Shown here: in pieces, positions 39,417-47,574 of the stretch
Position numbering within the stretch: position 1 is the first letter of the stretch
Layout: every line of letters starts with the position of its first letter
Source: Phocaeicola plebeius
Lineage (GTDB): Bacteria > Bacteroidota > Bacteroidia > Bacteroidales > Bacteroidaceae
DNA: 64,000 nucleotides
Direction of reading: 5' to 3'
NCBI GenBank assembly: GCA_022767125.1
Contig: JALEPZ010000026.1
Coordinates: 1-64,000, forward strand
Notes under the pieces: generated by a model
Database searches by the model: none
What the model was told of the DNA's origin: nothing
The model's input: the letters and a program-made list of their open reading frames with translations, nothing else
Program-made: the position numbers and the translations under genes

Positions 39417-39424
39417 CAAAGTTA
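39417..39424 (-). promoter_or_regulatory. -7 promoter box upstream of small ORFs
   Basis: The minus strand reads TAACTTTG, exact TAnnTTTG. No clear -33 element. Confidence 0.4.
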
Positions 39425-39820
39425 GGGAAAGTCTGCGGGGCCGATGTCGTTTAGTGTCGTTAACTCGGCGGGATTTTATAAGAAAAGCCGTTGTAAGTTC
39501 CTGATAATGGCTGTTGTAGAAGAATTATAACAGTTATTCTTATGGGTTGAGAAGTGCGGTTGTTCCAGTGTATGATTCGCCCATAGTGCGGCGGATGAAC
39601 CGCACTTCGCACAGGGTGAGGAGGAGGGCGGCGGTCGAACTGTTGTCCGTCGGCGGTGAGCAGGCGGTAGAGTTCGGGGCAGCGGCGGAGAAGGAGCGGT
39701 AAGGTGAGGCGAGCGGAAGGAGTAGTTACCTGTTAACATCTATTTACAATAGAGAAGATTTTATACCCCTCTCCGGACGGTTGGTGGAAATCACTGTGGA
39801 GTGCGGCAAAACGGTGGATT
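39425..39820. other. Intergenic stretch with an 11-bp inverted repeat
   Basis: GAAGTGCGGTT at 39551-39561 is exactly inverted at 39598-39608. A GC-rich minus-strand stretch (39560-39720) can be read as LTLPLLLRRCPELYRLLTADGQQ but has no credible start, so it may be a gene fragment. Nothing else supportable is present. Confidence 0.3.
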
Positions 39821-40068
39821 GTGTTCATTATTTCATTAGTCATTATTTCATTAAGACACTGCACAACTTTACGGAGGAAACACCTATCCAAATCAATATA
39901 TATAATATAATAATATATATATATATATAATATTATATATATATTATTATATTATATATATTGAGTATTTTACCACCCCCTCTTGTCCGAAGACTTGCGG
40001 GGGTGAAAAGGAGAAGGTAACAATAGGAAGTGTCTTAATGAAATAATGACTAATGAAATAATGAACAC
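39821..40068. repeat. Inverted 39-bp repeats flanking a long AT palindrome
   Basis: A 39-bp sequence starting GTGTTCATTATTTCATTAG lies at 39821-39859 and is exactly inverted at 40030-40068. Between them, 39895-39962 is an almost pure A/T palindrome with arms of about 28 bp. The 39-mer is itself a near-duplication of the 15-mer TCATTATTTCATTAG. The locus could extrude a large cruciform or form a long RNA hairpin. Confidence 0.8.
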
Positions 40069-40202
40069 TTTGAGAAGATGGGATGAGATATTTTGTTTAT
40101 GAGATAATAAAATAAATTAGTAATTATTATAATTATAGAGGTGCCTCTTTTCTTTCTTTTCCCTGTCATTCGGAATGAAGTGAGGAATCTCTTTCTTTTC
40201 CC

Positions 40203-40315
40203 TGTCATTTCGAACGAAGTGAGAAATCTGTTCGCGCAAAGTGGATGTATTCAGATGCTTCACTCCGTTCAGCATGACAGTTGGATAGGTGGCGCAGGGT
40301 TTTCGGACAGGCTTC
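40203..40315. repeat. Dispersed composite repeat element, copy 2 (inverted)
   Basis: A palindrome from TGTCATTTCGAACGAAGTG (40203) to GCATGACA (ending 40279) is followed by GGATAGGTGG and GGTTTTCGGACAGGC. Together this is the reverse complement of the element at 13836-13944. A half-copy (TGTCATTCGGAATGAAGTG) precedes it at 40164. Confidence 0.75.
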
Positions 40316-40323
40316 CCCTAAAT

Positions 40324-40542
40324 GTGTTCATTATTTCATTAGTCATTATTTCATTAAGACGTTTCCATTCCGTTCAAGTGTTCATTATTTCATTAGTCAT
40401 TATTTCATTAAGACGTTTCCCATTCCGTCGAGGCTCCTCAAATGTTCATTATTTCATTAGTCATTATTTCATTAAGACGTTTCCCATTCCGTCGACGTTC
40501 CTCAAGTGTTCATTATTTCATTAGTCATTATTTCATTAAGAC
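40324..40542. repeat. Tandem array, four direct copies of the 37-bp repeat
   Basis: The 37-bp core shared with 39821-39859 recurs at 40324, 40378, 40442 and 40506 (the third begins ATG instead of GTG). Separators are GTTTCCATTCCGTTCAA in the first gap and a 27-bp GTTTCCCATTCCGTCGA-type sequence in the next two, giving periods of 54, 64 and 64 bp. ORF-track frames here only translate the repeats. Confidence 0.85.
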
Positions 40543-40593
40543 GCTGCACTGCCTCAAAAAAACTTTGTGCCTCTGTGTTGAATCAAAGTGCAC

Positions 40594-41091
40594 TCAGAAT
40601 TTCAGCCGCTGGAATTCCTGCTCGAAGTTGGGCGTAAAGACACCTTTCCCGATGTGGGCACGAATTTCCTCCACCGGCCAGAACCTGCCGCCATCCAGTT
40701 CCTGGCTGGGACGGACAGCCCCGTCGTAGACCGTCTTGAAGCTGAACACCAGTTCGCGTTCGCGGGCCGACTCGAACACATACCGCGTCAGCGGTTCTGG
40801 CGTAAACTCCTCAATGCCCAGTTCTTCGCGCACTTCGCGGCGAAGGGCGATGTCCACGCTTTCGCCCAGGTCGACATGCCCTCCTACGGCCGTGTCCCAT
40901 TTGCCGGGCTGGATGTCCTTCCATTCCGGACGCTTCTGCAGGTAGAGTTCGCCCCGGCTGTTGAATACGTGCAGGTGGACCACCGGATGCAAGAGCCGGC
41001 TACCGTTGTGGCACTCGCCGCGCGAGGCGGCTCCCGTGATGTTTCCGTCTTCGTCTACCACCGGAAACATTTCTTCGTTATTGTCTTTCAT
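40594..41091 (-). CDS. Nudix hydrolase, isopentenyl-diphosphate-isomerase-like
   Basis: The 165-residue protein carries a complete Nudix box (G-x5-E-x7-REVREELGI in the GGHVDLGESV region, about residues 69-91), which binds Mg2+ for diphosphate hydrolysis. The N terminus (FPVVDEDGNITGAASRGECH) and HPVVHLHVF match the IDI/YfcD-like branch. The substrate is unknown. The start at 41091 is chosen because an exact -7 box lies at 41124-41117; the ORF-track start at 41190 is upstream of that promoter. Confidence 0.87.
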   Translation of the reverse strand: MKDNNEEMFPVVDEDGNITGAASRGECHNGSRLLHPVVHLHVFNSRGELYLQKRPEWKDIQPGKWDTAVGGHVDLGESVDIALRREVREELGIEEFTPEPLTRYVFESARERELVFSFKTVYDGAVRPSQELDGGRFWPVEEIRAHIGKGVFTPNFEQEFQRLKF

Positions 41092-41116
41092 ACTGTTTTC
41101 TTTTTTAAAATCTCTG

Positions 41117-41124
41117 CAAAGATA
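41117..41124 (-). promoter_or_regulatory. -7 promoter box for the Nudix gene
   Basis: The minus strand reads TATCTTTG, exact TAnnTTTG, 25 bp before the Nudix ATG. Confidence 0.6.
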
Positions 41125-41147
41125 CACCATTGCCGTCGATTTATCTT

Positions 41148-41155
41148 TATCTTTG
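41148..41155 (+). promoter_or_regulatory. -7 promoter box for the iron alcohol dehydrogenase
   Basis: TATCTTTG, exact TAnnTTTG, 27 bp before the ATG at 41183. Divergent from the Nudix promoter. Confidence 0.6.
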
Positions 41156-41182
41156 TGGGACAATCTGTAAAAACAAGCAACG

Positions 41183-42358
41183 ATGAACAATTTTGTATTT
41201 TATAGCCCTACCGAATTTGTGTTCGGCAGGGAGACAGAGAAACAGACCGGACAGCTGGTGGCCCGTTACGGGGGCCGGCGGGTACTGGTGGTGTACGGAG
41301 GCGGATCGGTGGTCCGCAGCGGACTGCTGCAGCGGGTGGAGGACACTTTGCGCGAGGTCGGACTGGTGTATGTGGAACTGGGCGGTGTGCAGCCGAACCC
41401 TATCGACACGAAGGTGTATGAAGGGATTGAACTGGCGCGTCGGGAAGGAGTGGATTTCCTGCTGGCGGTAGGCGGCGGCTCGGTGATTGATACGGCCAAG
41501 GCGATTGCTGCCGGAGTACCTTACGAAGGGGACTTCTGGGATTTCTATGCCGGTACGGCCAAGGTGGAGAAGGCCCTGCCGGTCGGTGTTGTGCTGACCA
41601 TTCCGGCGGCGGGCAGCGAAGGCTCGGGCAATACGGTCATCACGAAGGTGGAGGGACTGAGGAAGCTGGGATTGCGCACGGTGTATGAGCTGCGTCCCCG
41701 TTTTGCCGTGATGAATCCGGAGCTGACCTTTACGTTGCCTCCGTTCCAGACGGCCTGCGGCATCTGCGACATGATGATCCATATCCTCGAACGGTATTTC
41801 ACCAACACGGAGGAGGTGGAAATCGGCGACCGTCTGTGCGAAGGGACGTTGCTGGCCATCATCCGCGAGGCCTATAAAGTGAAGCAGCATCCCGATGACT
41901 ACCAGGCACGGGCCAACATCATGTGGTGTGGCACGATTGCCCACAACGGCACCTGCGGGGTAGGCAGCGAGGAGGACTGGGCTTCCCACTTCCTGGAGCA
42001 TGAAATCAGTGCCCTGTATGGAGTGACGCACGGAGCCGGACTGGCGGTCATGGTGCCGGCATGGATGACCTTCATGGCTTCCCATCATCCCGAAAAGGTG
42101 GCACAGCTGGCCGAGCGGGTGTTCGGGGTTCCTGTGTCGGAAGACAAGGAGGAGATGGCACTGGCCGCCGTGGCGCGTCTGAAGCATTTCTTCCGCTACA
42201 TGGGCCTGCCTGTCAATTTCCGGGAACTGGGCATCGAGCAGCCCGACATCGATGAACTGGTCCGCAAGCTCCACGAAAACAAGGGAGACCGCCTGGGCAA
42301 TTACATGAAACTGACCATGGACCAGTGCAGGGAAATCTACGAGCTGGCCTGCCGGTAA
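41183..42358 (+). CDS. Iron-containing alcohol dehydrogenase (BdhA/YqhD-like)
   Basis: The 391-residue enzyme is a group III metal-dependent dehydrogenase, which reduces aldehydes with NAD(P)H. It shows the GGGSVIDTAKAIA nucleotide loop near residue 97 and metal-binding residues in CGICDMMIHILERYF and HEISALYGVTHGAGLAV. The sequence is closest to butanol dehydrogenase/YqhD-type enzymes, which detoxify or ferment aldehydes. It ends one base before the convergent Crp/Fnr gene stop. Confidence 0.92.
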   Translation: MNNFVFYSPTEFVFGRETEKQTGQLVARYGGRRVLVVYGGGSVVRSGLLQRVEDTLREVGLVYVELGGVQPNPIDTKVYEGIELARREGVDFLLAVGGGSVIDTAKAIAAGVPYEGDFWDFYAGTAKVEKALPVGVVLTIPAAGSEGSGNTVITKVEGLRKLGLRTVYELRPRFAVMNPELTFTLPPFQTACGICDMMIHILERYFTNTEEVEIGDRLCEGTLLAIIREAYKVKQHPDDYQARANIMWCGTIAHNGTCGVGSEEDWASHFLEHEISALYGVTHGAGLAVMVPAWMTFMASHHPEKVAQLAERVFGVPVSEDKEEMALAAVARLKHFFRYMGLPVNFRELGIEQPDIDELVRKLHENKGDRLGNYMKLTMDQCREIYELACR

Positions 42359-42359
42359 T

Positions 42360-42923
42360 TCAGTGTTGCGCCCGGATGCGGCTGAGCGTGTAGATGGACA
42401 CGCCCAAAAAGGCTGCCACGTATTTCAGCTTCACCCGGTTGATGAGGCCGGGATAGCGGAGCAGAAAGTGCTCGTAGCGTTCTTTCGGGGAGAGCTGCAG
42501 ACGGTCCAAAAAGATGTGGCTCAGCTCTTTGTTGACATCCTGGTGCAGCACGCGCCCCCAGTTGGCAATGTCGATGTACTGCCCGTAGAGGGCATTGAGC
42601 CGGTCGATGGGCAGCACGTAAATCTCGCAGTCCTCGATGGTCTCGATGCTCTCGATGGAGGGGTGGCTGTAGTAGAGCGAGTCCATCCCGAAGGTCACGT
42701 CGCCCTCCTTGCTGAACCAGGTGGTGGTGTCCATGCCGTCGTGATGGAACACTGACCGGGCCACGCCTTTCTCGATGAAATAGACCAGTCGGTCGGTGTG
42801 GCCGGAAGCCACTATGCACGTCTCGCGGGGGTAGAACCTTCGTTCCATCCCCGCGGTGAGTGCGTGCAGCGCCTCGTCCGATACGGGATAGGTGGCGCGT
42901 ATTTTCGCTATGATGTTCTGCAT
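42360..42923 (-). CDS. Crp/Fnr-family regulator
   Basis: The 187-residue protein has an N-terminal cyclic-nucleotide-binding-like beta roll (RETCIVASGHTDRLVYFIEKGVARSVF) and a short C-terminal helical region (RVKLKYVAAFLGVSIYTLSRIR) that forms an HTH. No Fnr-type N-terminal cysteine cluster is visible, so it is not an iron-sulfur oxygen sensor. ATG 42923 is chosen because the -7 box TACCTTTG lies at 42958-42951; the ORF-track frame opens at a TTG within that box. The promoter sits inside the 3' end of the acyltransferase gene. Confidence 0.87.
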   Translation of the reverse strand: MQNIIAKIRATYPVSDEALHALTAGMERRFYPRETCIVASGHTDRLVYFIEKGVARSVFHHDGMDTTTWFSKEGDVTFGMDSLYYSHPSIESIETIEDCEIYVLPIDRLNALYGQYIDIANWGRVLHQDVNKELSHIFLDRLQLSPKERYEHFLLRYPGLINRVKLKYVAAFLGVSIYTLSRIRAQH

Positions 42924-42930
42924 TCGTTGC

Positions 42931-44115
42931 TTATTTCTTGGCTGACGGTGCAAAGGTACGGAATTTCTGCCGTTTCGACAACCATTTCCGCACCGGCTCG
43001 TCGTAGAGTTTCAGGCAGGCCCAGGCTACGAGAATGTTCCAGCCATAGACGCAGAGGGCCGTCTGCCAGGTCTCGCCGAAAGAGAACTGCTCAGTGCGGA
43101 TGAGCCAGGCATAGAACAGGTACATGAAGGGGTAGTGGACGATGTAGAGCGGGTAGGAAAGGTCGCCCAGGAAGCGGCAGATGCGGGTGGAGACGGGGTC
43201 GGTGGTGTCGCCCGACGCGCCGATCCAGACGAGCACGGGGAACACGCAGGCGATGCAGAACATCTCGAATACGCCGTTCCAGAGCAGGGGCGTGTCGGCC
43301 GCGAAATAGGGGACGAACAACAGGGACACCAGAACGGCGGAACAGATCCAGAACGCGCCGCGCACCGGCCGCGGACGGAACCGGCGTGAGAGCAGCAGGC
43401 CGACGGTGAAGGGGAAGAGCATGCGGAGCAGCCCTCCCGTGAAATTGACGCTGTCCAGGGTCCAGCCCACTCCGATGCAGCCGTAGCCCGAGGCGTTGGT
43501 CACGGCAAACACCGTGAGGGCACCGCCGAGGAGGAGGGTCAGTGCCAGCAGGGCCTTGTGGGACAGGCGGCGGATCCACAGGGCATAGAGCAGGTTGCCG
43601 ATGTACTCGAAGAAAAGAGACCAGGCGGGACCGTTCAGGGGGAACAGCTCGCCGTTGCCGCGCACCTCGTAGCAGCAGCCGGGGATGGCGGGCAGGAGCA
43701 GCAAGCCGAAGAGCAGGGCCAGTAGGACGTAGGGAAGGCCGACGTGGGTGCCGTCCCACTGCACACTGCCTTGCACTAAGAAGGTGATGGCACCGATCAG
43801 GGCACCCAGGATGACCATGGGATGGAGACGGATGAGGCGTCGGCGGAGGAAGTCGCGGAAGGTCATCGACCGGTTCCAGCGGTCGTCGTAGGCATAGCCG
43901 ATGACGAAGCCGGACAGCATGAAGAAGAAGTCAACGCATAGGTAACCGTGGTTGATGCACTCTACGGTGGGCTTGGCACCGGCGAAGGCATAGCCTTCGA
44001 ACACGTGATACCACACCACCAACAGGGCGGCTACGCCCCGCAGCCCGTCCAGCAGGTGGTAGTGGGGCTTGGTGTCGCTGAAAGCGGCAGAGGAGGAAAT
44101 GTCGCAGTTTTTCAT
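42931..44115 (-). CDS. Acyltransferase-3 family membrane protein (OafA-like)
   Basis: These inner-membrane enzymes transfer acyl groups to surface sugars. The 394-residue protein has about ten hydrophobic segments. Near the N terminus it shows the conserved LDGLRGVAALLVVWYHVFEG (catalytic His) and FFFMLSGFVIGYAY, followed by FLRRRLIRLHPMV. The start at 44115 follows an exact -7 box at 44160-44153. It is followed 7 bp later by the Crp/Fnr ATG. The acceptor is unknown. Confidence 0.88.
   Translation of the reverse strand: MKNCDISSSAAFSDTKPHYHLLDGLRGVAALLVVWYHVFEGYAFAGAKPTVECINHGYLCVDFFFMLSGFVIGYAYDDRWNRSMTFRDFLRRRLIRLHPMVILGALIGAITFLVQGSVQWDGTHVGLPYVLLALLFGLLLLPAIPGCCYEVRGNGELFPLNGPAWSLFFEYIGNLLYALWIRRLSHKALLALTLLLGGALTVFAVTNASGYGCIGVGWTLDSVNFTGGLLRMLFPFTVGLLLSRRFRPRPVRGAFWICSAVLVSLLFVPYFAADTPLLWNGVFEMFCIACVFPVLVWIGASGDTTDPVSTRICRFLGDLSYPLYIVHYPFMYLFYAWLIRTEQFSFGETWQTALCVYGWNILVAWACLKLYDEPVRKWLSKRQKFRTFAPSAKK
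42951..42958 (-). promoter_or_regulatory. -33/-7 promoter of the Crp/Fnr gene inside the acyltransferase CDS
   Basis: The minus strand reads TACCTTTG with TTG at 42981-42979 (20-bp spacer). Both elements lie within the last 17 codons of the acyltransferase. Confidence 0.6.
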
Positions 44116-44152
44116 TTTCAGGATAATTTTAATAGGTGATACATAAGTGGGG

Positions 44153-44160
44153 CAAAGGTA
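44153..44160 (-). promoter_or_regulatory. -7 promoter box of the acyltransferase gene
   Basis: The minus strand reads TACCTTTG, exact TAnnTTTG, 37 bp before the ATG. Confidence 0.55.
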
Positions 44161-44194
44161 CGGACATTTCTTCGTCTGTTTTTTGCTTTTGGGC

Positions 44195-44245
44195 AAAAAC
44201 AAGCGCCCAAGAAGGGGGTAGGCTCCTTGGACGCTCGTTTTTTTT
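44195..44245. terminator. Bidirectional terminator downstream of the DUF349 gene
   Basis: AGCGCCCAAG (44202-44211) pairs with CTTGGACGCT (44226-44235) with one wobble. T-runs occur on both sides (GTTTTTTTT on plus, TGTTTTTG on minus). It separates the DUF349 gene from the acyltransferase. Confidence 0.7.
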
Positions 44246-44291
44246 CGTTTCCGTATAGGGTTTGCCGGCTGTCTGCCGGGCCTTCAGGCGG

Positions 44292-46088
44292 TCATTCGGC
44301 CTTCTCGTCGAGGGCAGCGATCTTCTTCTGCACCAGTTCCAGCTCGCCTTTCAGCCGCTCGATCTTGCGCTGGATTTCGGTGACCAGGCTGTTGCCCTTC
44401 TTGGACGACAGGTTGAGGAAGCCGAGGTTGTTCTCGTAGGTCAGGATGTCGCTCTTCAGGCTTTCGTAGTTGCGCACCAGCTTCTCGCGTTCGCGCGAAA
44501 GGCTCTCGCCTCCCCGGCTGATGGACGACTTGAACTTGTTCAGCCGCTTTTCGGAGGCGGTGATGTTCAGCTTGGCAAACAGCTTGTCGACCAGCTGGTG
44601 GAACGTGTCGTACAGGCGGTCTTTTTCCTTATAAGGCACGTGGCCTATGGCGTTCCATTCCTTGATGAGTTGCCGGGTGCGGTCGGAAGTGGCATTGTCG
44701 GTGGTGCCTGCTTCGTCCAGAGCGGCCAGCTGGCGGATAATCTCCTCTTTCTTGGCCATGTTTTCCGTTTCCACCGAACGCTGGGAGGACGTCATCTTGG
44801 CCTTCTGTTCGAAGAAATAGTCGCAGGCGCCGATGAAGCGTTTCCAGATGGCGTCGGAATGCTTTTTGGCCACCGGCCCGATGGTCTTCCATTCCTTTTG
44901 CAGCCGCGTCAGCTGTTCGGAAGTCGTTTTCCAGTCGGTGCTGTTCTTCAGGGTTTCCGCCTGTTCGCAGAGGGCCCGTTTCTTCTCCAGGTTGTCGGCC
45001 ATGTTCTCCTTGACAGACTTGAAGAAGGCCGCCTTGCGCTGGAAAAAGTCATCGCAGGCTGCGCGGAAGCGTTCGAAAATCTTCACGTTCATCTTCTGCG
45101 GAGCATAGCCGATGGTTTTCCATTTAGCCTGCAGGGCCAGGATTTCCTTGGTCTTTTCCTCCCAGTCGTTGAACGTCTTGAGCGTATCGTATTCCATGGA
45201 TTCTGCGATTTCGCAGATCACCGTCTTCTGGTCGAGGTTGTGTTGTTCGCGCTCTTTCAGCTGCTCGAAATGCTGCTGGTGGCGGCGGTTGACCGTGGTG
45301 GAGGCTGCCTTGAAGCGAGCCCAGATGCGTTCGCGCAGTTCTTTGGCCACGGGGCCGATGCTGCGGTATTCCTGGTGCAGCTTCTGCAGCTGGTGGAAGG
45401 CGGAGATGACATCGGCCTCTTCGGCCAGTTTCTCGGCGGCCTCACACAGACGTGTCTTCTGCTCCAGGTTCTTCTTGAAGTCGTATTCGCGGAACTCGTT
45501 GTTCAGCTTCACGCGGTCGTAGAACTTCTCCGTGTAGAGCTGGTAGCTCTTCCACAGTTCGTTGACCTTGGCGGCCGGCACTGCCTTGATGTCGTTCCAT
45601 TCCTGCTGCAGCTGCTTGAAGTCGTTGTAGATGATCCCTGTGTCTTCCCCGCTTTCCGTCAGTTCTTTCATCCGTTCCAGCAGGGCGAGCTTCTTCTGCA
45701 GGTTCTCTTCGAGCAGCTGTTCCTGTTCGGCAGCCAGTGCGCTTCGTTTTTCCTTGATGGAACTCATTACTTCCTTGAAGACATTCTCCATCGGGTCGGG
45801 TGCAGGAGTGAAGTCGTCCGGATTTCCGCCCTCTTCCATAAAACTCTTGCGTGCTGCTTCTTGTGCTGCCTTGTGGTTCTTGTAGAAGGTTTGTTTCAGG
45901 TAGTCGATTTCCTGCTTGTCAGCTTCGCAAGCGTTGAGGTCGATTTCTCTCAAGCGGTTGATGACATCCTCTTGAGTGGATTGCTGTGCATACGTAACGT
46001 GTTGGGTTTCGTCGGCAGCGGGAGTTGTCGTAGCGGCAGCTGCTTCTGTCGCTTCAGGCAAAGGGCGGTAGGTTTCGTTCAATTCCAT
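44292..46088 (-). CDS. DUF349 repeat protein
   Basis: The 598-residue protein is highly charged and helical, with about five copies of the 70-residue DUF349 repeat. Each contains a W-x5-PxxK-xxWxxF-like core, for example KWKTIGYAPQKMNVKIFERFRAACD and EWKTIGPVAKKHSDAIWKRFIGACD in part. The N-terminal about 60 residues are low-complexity and rich in Ala, Thr and Glu. The family is widespread in Bacteroidetes; its biochemical role is not established. It stands alone between mgtE and a terminator. Confidence 0.9.
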   Translation of the reverse strand: MELNETYRPLPEATEAAAATTTPAADETQHVTYAQQSTQEDVINRLREIDLNACEADKQEIDYLKQTFYKNHKAAQEAARKSFMEEGGNPDDFTPAPDPMENVFKEVMSSIKEKRSALAAEQEQLLEENLQKKLALLERMKELTESGEDTGIIYNDFKQLQQEWNDIKAVPAAKVNELWKSYQLYTEKFYDRVKLNNEFREYDFKKNLEQKTRLCEAAEKLAEEADVISAFHQLQKLHQEYRSIGPVAKELRERIWARFKAASTTVNRRHQQHFEQLKEREQHNLDQKTVICEIAESMEYDTLKTFNDWEEKTKEILALQAKWKTIGYAPQKMNVKIFERFRAACDDFFQRKAAFFKSVKENMADNLEKKRALCEQAETLKNSTDWKTTSEQLTRLQKEWKTIGPVAKKHSDAIWKRFIGACDYFFEQKAKMTSSQRSVETENMAKKEEIIRQLAALDEAGTTDNATSDRTRQLIKEWNAIGHVPYKEKDRLYDTFHQLVDKLFAKLNITASEKRLNKFKSSISRGGESLSREREKLVRNYESLKSDILTYENNLGFLNLSSKKGNSLVTEIQRKIERLKGELELVQKKIAALDEKAE

Positions 46089-46220
46089 CGTATGAGATTT
46101 TAAAGATAGTATTTTCTTCTTCCGAAGATATTCTCGACAAATTAAGCTAAAAAGTTTTATTTATCATAGTCTTTTTTCGATTTTTTTCTAAAAACACGAA
46201 AAAAAGTCATAGAGGGCAGC

Positions 46221-47561
46221 CTAAGAGAGCATCACGGTGATGCCCATGTAAATCAGCATGCCGATGATGTCGTTCGTGATGGAGATGAACGGTCCCGTAG
46301 CGATGGCCGGGTCTACCTTCAGCTTTTCCAGGGTCATGGGTACCAGCGTGCCGAAGATGGAGGCGAACATGACGACGGCAAACAGGCTGATGGAGACGGA
46401 GTAGCATACCGTGGCAGTGGGTCCGAAGCGGACGAAGTTGTAGACATACACCAGCATGGAGATGATGCTGGCATTGATGAGGGCCACGACCGACTCTTTC
46501 AGGATCTGCTTCCACGTGTTGTCCGAGTCGAGCGAATTGTTGGCCAGTCCCTGTACGACCAGGGCCGACGACTGGGTACCCACGTTTCCGCCCGTACCGC
46601 CGATGAGCGGAATGTAGAGGGCCATTTCGGGATGGGCGGCAAAGGTGGTGTCGAAATTGCCGAGAATCATGGAGTTGGCAATTCCTCCGAACATGCCGAT
46701 GAGCAGCCAGGGCAGGCGGGCACTGGTCTGGCGCAGCACGCTGTCGTCCGACTCTACGTCGGTTGACAGACCGGATGCCAACTGGTAATCGCGTTCGGCC
46801 TGTTCGCGCACCTCGTCCATCACGTCGTCTACGGTGATGCGTCCCACCAGCCGGCCGATGCTGTCCACCACGGGGACGGCCACCAGGTTGTATTTCTCGA
46901 TGGCCTGCACCACCTCTTCGATGGGCGTGTCCACCCTCACGGAGATGGGGTCTTTCTTCATCACGTGCTTCACCTTCGATACCGAGGGGCTGGTCACCAT
47001 CTTCTTCAGGGGGAAGACGCCGCGCAGCCGTTCGTCGTCGTCGACCACGTAGACATAGTAGATTTCGTCCATATCTTCGGCCTGGAGGCGCATTTCGCGC
47101 AGGCATTCGGGCATACTCCAGTTCTCGTTGACAATGACCATTTCCGTGCCCATCAGACCGCCGGCGGTGTCTTCGTCGTACTTCAGCAGGTCCACGATGT
47201 CGCCGGCCTGCTCGATGTCCTCGATGTGGGAGAGGATTTCCTCCTGCTTGTCTTCGTCCATCTCGCGGATGATGTCGACGGCATCGTCCGAGTCCATGTA
47301 GTCCACGAACCGTTTGGCGATGGTTTCGGAGGGCAGGATGTCGAGAAATTCCTTTCGGGCATCTTCGTCCATCTCGATGAGCACGTCGGCCGCTTTCTCG
47401 TTGTCCAGCAGCAGGTAGATGAACCGTGCCTCTTCTGCATCCAGTTCGTTGCACAGCTCAGCGATGTCTGCCGGGTGGAGTTCGCCCAGCAGCTCTTTCA
47501 GTTCGTCCGACTTCTTGTCGGCAATCAGTTCCGATACTTTGTTTACTTCTTCGTTTTCCAT
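46221..47561 (-). CDS. mgtE: Magnesium transporter MgtE
   Basis: MgtE is a Mg2+-gated channel in the inner membrane. The 446-residue protein has the N-terminal acidic helical domain (LLGELHPADIAELCNELD), a CBS pair (about 130-255, with VDTPIEEVVQAIEKYNLVAVPVVD) and a five-helix C-terminal domain. The latter carries the pore segment GGTGGNVGTQSSALVVQGLA and IATGPFISITNDIIG. It starts 13 bp after rsmA, so the two form an operon. Confidence 0.95.
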   Translation of the reverse strand: MENEEVNKVSELIADKKSDELKELLGELHPADIAELCNELDAEEARFIYLLLDNEKAADVLIEMDEDARKEFLDILPSETIAKRFVDYMDSDDAVDIIREMDEDKQEEILSHIEDIEQAGDIVDLLKYDEDTAGGLMGTEMVIVNENWSMPECLREMRLQAEDMDEIYYVYVVDDDERLRGVFPLKKMVTSPSVSKVKHVMKKDPISVRVDTPIEEVVQAIEKYNLVAVPVVDSIGRLVGRITVDDVMDEVREQAERDYQLASGLSTDVESDDSVLRQTSARLPWLLIGMFGGIANSMILGNFDTTFAAHPEMALYIPLIGGTGGNVGTQSSALVVQGLANNSLDSDNTWKQILKESVVALINASIISMLVYVYNFVRFGPTATVCYSVSISLFAVVMFASIFGTLVPMTLEKLKVDPAIATGPFISITNDIIGMLIYMGITVMLS

Positions 47562-47574
47562 ACGGACAGTCGTT

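Noticed and set aside
39476-39739. 87-codon Pro-rich minus-strand ORF
   Set aside because: Composition is driven by GC-rich repeats; an alternative frame looks more gene-like but lacks a start.
39895-39962. Replication origin or attachment site at the AT palindrome
   Set aside because: No DnaA boxes, integrase gene or other supporting features are seen nearby.
40324-40542. CRISPR-like array (37-bp repeats with 17-27-bp gaps)
   Set aside because: The gaps are near-identical to each other rather than unique spacers, repeats are AT-rich and internally duplicated, and no cas gene is present.
40141-40729. Plus-strand ORFs with FIISLVIISL repeats
   Set aside because: They are translations of the tandem 37-bp repeat and have no promoter or domain.
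44262-46103. 613-codon plus-strand ORF
   Set aside because: It is a shadow of the DUF349 gene, rich in Phe and Leu through complementing Glu/Lys codons.
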